This document shows positions 57,618 to 64,000 of a DNA stretch of 64,000 nt, in pieces. A program made the position numbers and the translations under genes. Location of the stretch: positions 1 to 64,000 of the forward strand of contig JAPLSH010000004.1 in NCBI GenBank assembly GCA_026398735.1. The letters run 5' to 3'. The notes beneath the pieces are model-generated. The model worked only from the letters and a program-made list of their open reading frames with translations. It was not told where the DNA came from and ran no database searches. Source of the DNA: Pseudomonadota bacterium. Lineage in GTDB: Bacteria; Pseudomonadota; Gammaproteobacteria; Steroidobacterales; Steroidobacteraceae. Every line of letters begins with the position of its first letter. Within the stretch, counting starts at the first letter, position 1.

Positions 57618-58735
57618 CAGACGTCGATCTCCATGAACAACACCGCAAACAGCGCATCGGCCAGCAACACCAAAAAAATCGACTGCACCACAGCCATGGT
57701 GGTCAAGCGGCCCAGTTCGCGCGACGAGCCGCGCACCTGCAAGCCCCGATAACAACCCGACAGCGCTATCAGCACCGCAAACACCGGTGCCTTCCAAATG
57801 CCCACCCAGAAGGTAGTGGGCGCAATGGCCGAGCTGGCGCGGTTGATGAACTGCTGCAAAGGCATATCCAGAAGCTGCTGGCACAGCAATGCACCACCGG
57901 CCAAACCAACGATGTCCGCAATGAAGGTGAGCAGCGGCAGCGCAATAGTCAGGCCGATGATGCGCGGCAGGATCAGCACTTCGGTCGAATCGACACCAGA
58001 GGCATCCAGAGCGTCGATCTCTTCGTTGAGTTTCATCGAGCCGATCTCTGCTGCAAACGCGCTGCCCGAGCGGCCGGCAATCATGATCGCGGTGAGCAGC
58101 ACGCCTAGTTCACGCAGCACGCCCACTGTCACCAGATCGACCACGAAAATATCAGCGCCAAAAGCGCGCAGCTGCGTCGCACTGAGGTAGGCAATGATGA
58201 TGCTGATGAGAAAGGCCACCAATGCCACGATCGGCACAGCCGTAAAGCCGGTGTCCCACACATGCCGCACGATGGAGATGGGGCGCAGGCGACGCAGACT
58301 GACGCAGGCCCGTGCAAAGGTCACCGCCACACGACCGACAAATCGCACCCCGGCGCGCAGGTCATCGACGCGCTCGATTGTCGTCTCACCCAGCAGTCGC
58401 ACCGGATTAAACGGGTGCTCCTTGTCTTGCTCCTGATCAGCCCGGTTGCCGGCACCGAGCGTGTCGCGCACCAAGCGCAGACCATCGGGCAACTCGCCTT
58501 CAAAGCTGACCGGCAACGCGGCCTGTATCGGCGACCTCAGCCAGTCGTCCAGCAACCAGGCGCCGGCCAAATCAAAGGCAGCTGCGTGGCTTACATCGAT
58601 GTGTAAGCCGCCGGTGCCGGGCTCAGGTAAAGCGGCCAAGGCCGCGCGGATGTCGCCGGCGTGGGCCACGACCCACCGCCCCTGCAATTGCAGGTTCAAA
58701 CGCTCCGCGCTGGCGGTGGCAACGATCCAAGTCAT
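57617..58735 (-). CDS. STAS-MlaE fused permease of the MCE transporter
   Basis: The 372 residues hold an N-terminal STAS-like domain (about 1-105, LQLQGRWVVAHAGDIRAALA, IDVSHAAAFDLAGAWLLDDWL) and a C-terminal MlaE/YrbE permease (IVALVAFLISIIIAYLSATQL, GRSGSAFAAEIGSMKLNEEIDAL). In E. coli the STAS partner MlaB is a separate protein; here it is fused to the permease. ATG 58735 follows GGAGG by 8 bases. Confidence 0.92.
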   Translation of the reverse strand: MTWIVATASAERLNLQLQGRWVVAHAGDIRAALAALPEPGTGGLHIDVSHAAAFDLAGAWLLDDWLRSPIQAALPVSFEGELPDGLRLVRDTLGAGNRADQEQDKEHPFNPVRLLGETTIERVDDLRAGVRFVGRVAVTFARACVSLRRLRPISIVRHVWDTGFTAVPIVALVAFLISIIIAYLSATQLRAFGADIFVVDLVTVGVLRELGVLLTAIMIAGRSGSAFAAEIGSMKLNEEIDALDASGVDSTEVLILPRIIGLTIALPLLTFIADIVGLAGGALLCQQLLDMPLQQFINRASSAIAPTTFWVGIWKAPVFAVLIALSGCYRGLQVRGSSRELGRLTTMAVVQSIFLVLLADALFAVLFMEIDV

Positions 58736-58775
58736 AGCGGCATCCTCCGGTGCGAGGCGCCCGCTGTCCACTGTC

Positions 58776-59783
58776 TCAGTCAGCGTCAGCCGTCCTGCGC
58801 AGCGCAATAGCACCCCATAGCATCGCCGCCGTCAGCAGCAGCCCCAACCACAGCTGCGGCGATTGCAATGCCTGTAGCGGCTGCGGCGGCACCAATCGGG
58901 AGCCGAGCAGACCGGCAACATGCTTGCTGCCAAGCAGTATGGATTCCAGGGACATCAATACCACTGGCGGCGTCACTGCCCAAGCAAACGGGGCCCGCTT
59001 GGACCACGCCGACACCAGCATCAACCATGCAGCAAGCGGCGCGTACCACAACAGCCCGACGCACACGAAGGCCAACAAAGCCAACTGACCCGCCAGCCAC
59101 TGGCCCACGGTCCAGTTCAATTGAATGACCGCACCTACACCGCTGACTTTGATCAAGCCAATGACCAGTACCGACACAGGCACCGCCAGCAACCAAGTGG
59201 CCAGCAGCACCACGACAACCAGCGAGAACTTAGCCATCACCGTGGCGGTGTCGGACACCGGCAACGAGCGCCAGAACAAGGCACTGCGATCACGCCGGTC
59301 GGCATACAAGGATTCGAGCAAAAACCCCGTGACTGGAAACAGGCTGACAGACAACAACAGTCCGGTAACGATCATCAGCACCAAGTTTTGGGGTACAGCG
59401 CGCGCCTCGCTAGAGCCTTGAACATCATCTGTCACCAAGATGCCCGGCATGTTGATGACAACATCCTCGGCATCGTCTTCTTGCGAGTCGACCACGACAC
59501 GACCCGGCTCAACACTGACGTTAGCCTCTGGCGTGGTCACCTGCAGATGCGCACCGTCGACACGCACCTGTGCATCAGGCGTGGTCACCTGCACCGAGCT
59601 GCCCAATTGCAACGGGCCCAGCTGCACATTGACCAGACGCAGCGCGCCGGCTGCCAGTATCACCAGCAGCAACCCCGACGCCACCAGCGGTGCAATCCAC
59701 AAGCTGCGGTGTTCCCACAATTCACGCTGCCACAGCATCGACAGCCTGCCCCACGCAGAAACGGTTGTAGTGGCTGTATTCAT
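58776..59783 (-). CDS. ABC-2-type permease with extracytoplasmic beta-repeat
   Basis: This 335-residue permease has an N-terminal helix (WIAPLVASGLLLVILAAGAL), an exposed loop of about 90 residues, then five or more helices. The loop carries two copies of a short repeat (VQVTTPDAQVRVDG and LQVTTPEANVSVEP, residues 64-93), suggesting a small beta-domain. YADRRDRSALFWRSLPVSD is a typical cytoplasmic loop of ABC-2 permeases. It is paired with the ATPase by an ATGA overlap and followed by the MlaE-type gene after 40 bases. Confidence 0.88.
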   Translation of the reverse strand: MNTATTTVSAWGRLSMLWQRELWEHRSLWIAPLVASGLLLVILAAGALRLVNVQLGPLQLGSSVQVTTPDAQVRVDGAHLQVTTPEANVSVEPGRVVVDSQEDDAEDVVINMPGILVTDDVQGSSEARAVPQNLVLMIVTGLLLSVSLFPVTGFLLESLYADRRDRSALFWRSLPVSDTATVMAKFSLVVVVLLATWLLAVPVSVLVIGLIKVSGVGAVIQLNWTVGQWLAGQLALLAFVCVGLLWYAPLAAWLMLVSAWSKRAPFAWAVTPPVVLMSLESILLGSKHVAGLLGSRLVPPQPLQALQSPQLWLGLLLTAAMLWGAIALRRTADAD

Positions 59784-60655
59784 GCTGCACTCGCTGTTGC
59801 CGCGGCCTGCGGCTGGATTTGTGCGACAAACAGATCTGCGACACTGGGCCGGCCGATATCCCCGAGCGGTGCAAGCAGGCCCTGCGGCACGCCATCAAAC
59901 AGCATCACTGTGCGCCCGAACACCACACGCTCATGAAAAGGCTGCAGTGCGCGCGCTGCTTGCAGATGCTGCGCAGCAACCTGCAGCTGCACAAAACGCT
60001 CACCCAGCACATCCACTGGCGCATCCAACACGATGCGACCCTGCTCGATGAACAACAGATCCGTGAGCACGTGCTCGATCTCTTCAACCTGATGGGTGGT
60101 GACGAGGATGGTGCGTTCGCCATCCATATAGTCGTTGAGCAGCGTGTCGTAAAACGCGCGCCGCGACAGCAAGTCCAATCCCAAAGTCGGTTCATCCAGC
60201 ACCAGCAGCGGCGCGCGGATGGCCAGCACAAGTGCCAGATGCAACTGCGTGACCATGCCCTTGGAGAGCGCGGCCACCTTGGCATTTAACGGCACCTGCG
60301 TGCCAGCCAGAAAGCGCTCAGCCACAGCGCGCTCAAAGCGCGGATGGATCGCTGCGCAATAGTCCAAGGCCTGACGTGCACGCAGCCAACGCGGCAGCAC
60401 CGCGGTGTCTGCAATAAACGCCACATCGCGCATCAGCGCATCCCGCTGGGTAGCCGGGTTCATGCCCAACACACTCAGCTCACCGGCAAAGGGTGTCAGC
60501 CCCAGCAGCGCCTTGAGCAAGGTGGTCTTGCCGGCGCCGTTGCGACCGATCAGACCGACGATGCGACCCGGCTGCACCGCAAAGCTGCAGTCCTGCAGCG
60601 CCGGCTTGCTGCCATACAATTTGGAAAGCCCGCGGGCTTGAATCAACGCAGTCAT
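59780..60655 (-). CDS. ABC transporter ATP-binding protein
   Basis: The 291-residue ATPase has Walker A GRNGAGKTTLLKALLG, signature LSKGMVTQLHLALVLA (LSKGM for LSGGQ), Walker B LLVLDEPTLGLD and H-loop TTHQVEEIE. LSKGM and the GntR neighbour resemble YtrB-type exporters. ATG 60655 forms a TGATG overlap with the regulator stop. The C-terminal 75 residues form an accessory domain. Confidence 0.93.
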   Translation of the reverse strand: MTALIQARGLSKLYGSKPALQDCSFAVQPGRIVGLIGRNGAGKTTLLKALLGLTPFAGELSVLGMNPATQRDALMRDVAFIADTAVLPRWLRARQALDYCAAIHPRFERAVAERFLAGTQVPLNAKVAALSKGMVTQLHLALVLAIRAPLLVLDEPTLGLDLLSRRAFYDTLLNDYMDGERTILVTTHQVEEIEHVLTDLLFIEQGRIVLDAPVDVLGERFVQLQVAAQHLQAARALQPFHERVVFGRTVMLFDGVPQGLLAPLGDIGRPSVADLFVAQIQPQAAATASAA

Positions 60656-61026
60656 CACGACTCCTTCGACTCTGCAGAGGGGGCGAGCAACTCGCCGGCA
60701 GACAGACCCAAGCGCTCGATGGTGGCGCGCACCCGCGGCCACTCGTCGTCCAAAAAGCGCTGCCGCTCGTCTTTGAGCAGTGCCGCGCTGGCGCCTTCGC
60801 GCACATACATGCCCAGGCCGCGGCGCTTCTCGACCAGCGCCTCGTCGACCAGCTGCTGATAGCCCTTGAGCACCGTCAGCGGGTTCACGCGCAGATCGGC
60901 GGCCACCTGGCGTACCGACGGCAGTACATCGCCCTCTTTGAGCGTGCCTTCCAGGATCATCGCCACCACGCGGTCGCGCAGCTGGCGATAGATGGGCTGG
61001 TTTTCGTTCCAGGTGGGCTCTGTCAT
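60655..61026 (-). CDS. GntR-family regulator, YtrA type
   Basis: The 123-residue protein is a GntR winged helix (QPIYRQLRDRVVAMILEGTL, LPSVRQVAADLRVNPLTVLKGYQQL) with only a short C-terminal helical tail, as in the YtrA subfamily that controls adjacent ABC transporters. It is first gene of the operon. A 24-bp imperfect palindrome directly precedes its ATG, so autorepression is likely. Confidence 0.94.
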   Translation of the reverse strand: MTEPTWNENQPIYRQLRDRVVAMILEGTLKEGDVLPSVRQVAADLRVNPLTVLKGYQQLVDEALVEKRRGLGMYVREGASAALLKDERQRFLDDEWPRVRATIERLGLSAGELLAPSAESKES

Positions 61027-61050
61027 GGTGATATATCTAACTATAACACC
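61027..61050 (-). promoter_or_regulatory. GntR operator/promoter region
   Basis: The 24-bp palindrome has arms GGTG-x-TATA and TATA-x-CACC (9 of 12 positions pair). It ends exactly at the regulator's ATG. TTGACC (61058-61063) 17 bases upstream of TTAGAT (61035-61040) could be the -35/-10, so a bound repressor would cover the -10. Confidence 0.5.
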
Positions 61051-61137
61051 TGAACGGGGTCAAGCCCTTCTGTCGCAAGGCCCGCAATACGGGCCCGCGA
61101 GGTCGTAGAATCGGCACCAGTTTCTACTGGAGTCGTC

Positions 61138-62115
61138 ATGAAGAAGCCCCTGACCGTCACGATCACCGGTGCCGCCGGCCAGATCGGTTATGCCCTCGCC
61201 TTTCGCGTTGCCTCGGGACAGCTGCTGGGTCCCGATCAGCCCGTCAATCTGAACTTGCTCGAAATCACCCCGACGCTGCCGGCGCTGCAGGGTGTGGTCA
61301 TGGAGCTCGACGACTGCGCGTTCCCGCTGCTCAACAAAATCACCGCCACCGACGATGCCACTGTCGCCTTCCGCGACAGCAACGTCGCGCTGCTGGTCGG
61401 TGCGCGTCCGCGCGGTCCCGGTATGGAACGCAAAGACCTGTTGATGGCCAACGCCGCCATCTTCTCGGCCCAAGGCAAGGCCATGAACGCAGTGGCCGAC
61501 CGCAACATCAAGGTGCTGGTGGTGGGCAACCCGGCCAACACCAATTCGCTGATCGCCCGCGCCAACGCGCCCGATCTCAATCAGCGCAACTTCACTGCCA
61601 TGACGCGCTTGGATCACAACCGCGCACTGGCGCAGTTGGCTGCCAAAACCGGCGCGCACAGCACGGCCATTCGCAAGTTGACCATCTGGGGCAACCACAG
61701 CTCCACGCAGTACCCAGATCTGTCGCACACCACCGTCGATGGCAAAGCCGCCACCAGCCTGGTCGAGCACAGCTGGATCGAGAAGGACTTCATCCCGGTG
61801 GTGCAGCAGCGCGGCGCGGCCATCATCAAGGCACGCGGTGCCTCATCGGCTGCTTCGGCTGCCGCTGCTGCTATCGACCACGTGCACACTTGGATGACCG
61901 GCACTGCCGAAGGCGACTGGGTCAGCATGGCTGTGCCCTCAGATGGCAGCTATGGCATTGCGCCGGGCGTCATCTATTCGTATCCGGTGACCACGCACAA
62001 CGGCCAATACAGCATCGTGCAGGGTCTGTCTGTGGATGCGTTCAGCCGCGCCCGCATCGATGCCAGCCATGCCGAGCTGCTCGAGGAGCGTGATGGCGTC
62101 AAGGACCTGCTGTAA
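61138..62115 (+). CDS. mdh: Malate dehydrogenase
   Basis: Mdh interconverts malate and oxaloacetate. The 325 residues contain the NAD loop [11 protein letters not shown], the substrate arginines in [30 protein letters not shown] and the catalytic His in [12 protein letters not shown], the cytosolic-type sequence. GGAG lies 6 bases before ATG. A TAGAAT 28-33 bases upstream (61105-61110) could be the -10, and GGCCCG/CGGGCC (61079-61095) is an inverted repeat in the divergent gap. Its stop overlaps the dioxygenase start (TAATG). Confidence 0.95.
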   Translation: MKKPLTVTITGAAGQIGYALAFRVASGQLLGPDQPVNLNLLEITPTLPALQGVVMELDDCAFPLLNKITATDDATVAFRDSNVALLVGARPRGPGMERKDLLMANAAIFSAQGKAMNAVADRNIKVLVVGNPANTNSLIARANAPDLNQRNFTAMTRLDHNRALAQLAAKTGAHSTAIRKLTIWGNHSSTQYPDLSHTTVDGKAATSLVEHSWIEKDFIPVVQQRGAAIIKARGASSAASAAAAAIDHVHTWMTGTAEGDWVSMAVPSDGSYGIAPGVIYSYPVTTHNGQYSIVQGLSVDAFSRARIDASHAELLEERDGVKDLL

Positions 62116-63041
62116 TGCAGATCCTGCATCCGTCCGGCAAGTTCGATAACCACGCGCGTGATTACGCGCACATCACAGTCGCGCCTCTGGCGGCTGCTAT
62201 GGGTGCCGAAATTGTCGGCGTCGATCTGCGCATCCTCACCGATGCGCAGTTCGCCGAAATCCGCGATGCACTGTTTCGCCACAAGATGATCTACGTGCGT
62301 GGGCAACAGCTCACGCATGAAGAACACGAAGTATTTAGCCTGCGCTTTGGGCCCTTTGCCGAAGATGCCTACACCAAAGGCGTGCCCGGTCACGCCAATG
62401 TGCATCCGCTCATCAAAGAAGCCGAAGACAAATCCAAGATGGTGTTCGGCGAGGGCTGGCACACCGACTCGCCTTTTCTGCCGGAGCCGCCGTCCATCAC
62501 CATGCTGCGCTCGGTGCAGATCCCGCCATTCGGCGGCGACACCATCTGGTGCAACTCGGCGCTGGCCTATGCCTGCCTGAGCGACGGCTACAAGCGCATC
62601 GTCGACACGCTCAAGGTGCACTTCTCGCTGCGCAATGTGCTGGCCTCGGTGCATGCCGCCGTGGAAATCAGCGACAGTCCTATCGGCCGTTTGGCCACCA
62701 CGCGCGATGCGCCAACGCTCTCTGAAGACCTGCAACGCAAGATCCGCGGCAACCTGCACCCGATGGTGCGCACGCATCCGATCACTGGCGAGCGTGCGCT
62801 ATATCTGGATGGCTCATATGCAGTGGGCATCGATGGTCTGGAGCCGCAGGAAGCGGCGCCCATCCTCGATTATCTTGCCCACTTCATCACCCAAGCGGCC
62901 TTCAGTTGCCGGCTGCGCTGGGAGCCCAACATGGTGGCGGTGTGGGACAACCGGCTGTGCCTGCACCAAGCCTTCAATGACTACATGGGCTATCGGCGCG
63001 AGATGTATCGCACCACGGTCATGGGCGAAAAGCCCGTCTGA
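62115..63041 (+). CDS. TauD/TfdA-family 2-oxoglutarate dioxygenase
   Basis: The 308-residue Fe(II)/2-oxoglutarate dioxygenase has the facial triad His116-x-Asp118 (GWHTDSPF) and His284 (DNRLCLHQAFND), plus the 2-oxoglutarate arginine Arg299 (MYRTTV). PFGGDTIWCN is a family block. Members oxidise taurine, herbicides, sulfonates or small organic acids; the substrate is not identified. It is translationally coupled to mdh. Confidence 0.9.
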   Translation: MQILHPSGKFDNHARDYAHITVAPLAAAMGAEIVGVDLRILTDAQFAEIRDALFRHKMIYVRGQQLTHEEHEVFSLRFGPFAEDAYTKGVPGHANVHPLIKEAEDKSKMVFGEGWHTDSPFLPEPPSITMLRSVQIPPFGGDTIWCNSALAYACLSDGYKRIVDTLKVHFSLRNVLASVHAAVEISDSPIGRLATTRDAPTLSEDLQRKIRGNLHPMVRTHPITGERALYLDGSYAVGIDGLEPQEAAPILDYLAHFITQAAFSCRLRWEPNMVAVWDNRLCLHQAFNDYMGYRREMYRTTVMGEKPV

Positions 63042-63057
63042 GCCACGCGCTGCACGT

Positions 63058-63076
63058 AGGGGCTAACGCAGCCCCT
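63058..63076. terminator. Hairpin at the dioxygenase/glycosyltransferase convergent end
   Basis: AGGGGCT and AGCCCCT form a perfect 7-bp stem with a 5-base loop. The minus-strand glycosyltransferase stop (63063-63065) starts inside the stem. There is no T-tract. Another member of the stop-codon hairpin set. Confidence 0.4.
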
Positions 63077-64000
63077 CGCGCACAAACCCCTCAAACGCCG
63101 TAATCACCGCCTCGGGTGTAATCAAATCCATTACGCCGGGCTCGTGGATGCGCGTGCCCCATTTGAGTTGCGCCGCAGGCTTGCCGCGATACTTCACCGC
63201 CGCCTGCTCATACACGTCCACACACCAGCGTTGATCGCTATACGGCCCGCTGCCCCAAGCCGGTGTGGCTGCATGCAAGCCCAGCACCGGCACGCCCATC
63301 GCATTGGCCATGTGCAGAGGACCGGAGTCCGGTGACACCACCAGCGTCACGCGTTGCAGCAGACCCAAAAAGCGTTTGAAAGTATCTTTGGCGATCAGGT
63401 CCAGCGCCGGCTGTACCAGCAGCGCTTGGATGGCATCACCCATGACGCGCTCTGCGTCACTGCGACCGCCGCACAACACCACGCGCCAGCCGCGCACTTG
63501 CATCGCATGGTTGGCCAATGCCGCATAACCTTCGGCACTCCAAGTGCGTGCGGCCACACTAGAACACGGACTGATCAGCAGCACCGGCGGCCCATCGGGC
63601 AAGTGCTGCAGCGCAAACTCACGCGCTTCATCCGGTACAGGAATATCCCAGCGCGGCGTGCCGGGCATCAAACCCAATGGCTCAATGAAACTGCCCAGCA
63701 AATCCAGAATGTGCTGACGCGGCTGATAAGCGATACGTTGGTTGATGAACAGCGAATGCAGCTCGGCACTGCGCGTGAAGTCATAGCCGATGCGCTGGCG
63801 TGCGCGGATCTGTGTCGAGAGCAAGTTGGCGCGCAACGATCGCTGCATGATGAACAGTGCATCAAAACGTCGGTCTGCCAGTTCGCGTCGCACCGCACGC
63901 ACCGCGGCCCAGCCACCACGCTTATCAAAAGTGATGAACTCCACACCGGGGATGTCGCCCACTAGGCGTCGCTCGGTCGCACCGATGATCCAGGTGATGT
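63063..64000 (-). CDS. Glycosyltransferase family 9 protein (partial)
   Basis: This is the C-terminal part of a GT9 (heptosyltransferase-type) enzyme; the frame continues upstream past the right edge (ITWIIGATERRLVGDIPG lies before the first internal ATG at 63962). Signature blocks are FITFDKRGGWAAVRAVRR and VSPDSGPLHMANAMGVPVLGLHA. GT9 enzymes add heptose to the LPS inner core. The acceptor cannot be assigned. Confidence 0.88.
   Translation of the reverse strand, partial: ITWIIGATERRLVGDIPGVEFITFDKRGGWAAVRAVRRELADRRFDALFIMQRSLRANLLSTQIRARQRIGYDFTRSAELHSLFINQRIAYQPRQHILDLLGSFIEPLGLMPGTPRWDIPVPDEAREFALQHLPDGPPVLLISPCSSVAARTWSAEGYAALANHAMQVRGWRVVLCGGRSDAERVMGDAIQALLVQPALDLIAKDTFKRFLGLLQRVTLVVSPDSGPLHMANAMGVPVLGLHAATPAWGSGPYSDQRWCVDVYEQAAVKYRGKPAAQLKWGTRIHEPGVMDLITPEAVITAFEGFVREGLR

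Overview
The window is GC-rich, densely packed chromosomal DNA from a gammaproteobacterium. The order rsmB-fmt-def-(TsaP-like)-dprA-smg-topA, with an ntrY/ntrX pair and a DUF4390 gene ahead of rsmB, points to the Xanthomonadales/Nevskiales/Chromatiales side of the class. A Na+-driven DctA, a GntR-YtrA regulator and a lipid-transport (MCE) operon fit this, but the exact family cannot be fixed from sequence reading alone. I saw no tRNA, rRNA, CRISPR, insertion sequence or prophage; the region looks like core genome.

Layout. 1-8.2 kb: a truncated membrane protein, a CFA-like methyltransferase, a branched-chain amino acid block (ilvB, a non-catalytic-looking alpha/beta-hydrolase and ilvA on the minus strand; ilvN divergent), glnB with a sigma-54 promoter, and gshA. 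8.3-15.1 kb: a tight plus-strand run of thiolase, tspO, dienelactone hydrolase, hemH, an S46 peptidase and a cytochrome b561-YceI fusion. 15.1-21.1 kb: a minus-strand run of a DAACS transporter, an HNH nuclease, a 5'-3' exonuclease, acsA and dctA. 21.1-26.1 kb: a 319-bp intergenic region with DnaA-box-like motifs, then priA, argS and a SPOR protein. 26.1-30.7 kb: two HDOD proteins around a GGDEF-EAL protein. 30.7-35.6 kb: an ammonium transporter and ntrX/ntrY, in which the NtrX AAA+ domain has lost its ATPase and sigma-54 motifs. 35.6-46.1 kb: DUF4390, rsmB, fmt and def (minus), then a TsaP-like lipoprotein, dprA, smg, topA, rlmJ and aroE (plus). 46.1-53.2 kb: ugpQ, gor, prlC, xthA, an HD phosphohydrolase and an M15 peptidase. 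53.2-61.0 kb: a second GGDEF-EAL protein and a seven-gene minus-strand operon (GntR, ABC ATPase, ABC permease, STAS-MlaE permease, MlaF-type ATPase, MCE protein, PqiC-type lipoprotein). 61.1-64 kb: mdh translationally coupled to a TauD-type dioxygenase, and a truncated family 9 glycosyltransferase.

Recurring themes are nitrogen signalling (glnB, amtB, ntrYX), c-di-GMP and HDOD signalling, envelope lipid transport, and very tight packing with ATGA/GTGA/TGATG stop-start overlaps. At most convergent gene ends a short GC-rich hairpin encloses or abuts the stop codon and lacks a T-tract. The most unusual points are the pseudo-hydrolase inside the ilv operon, the divergent ilvB/ilvN pair with a palindrome between them, the ATPase-dead NtrX, the LysM-less TsaP-like lipoprotein, and the GntR palindrome that opens the ABC-MCE operon.
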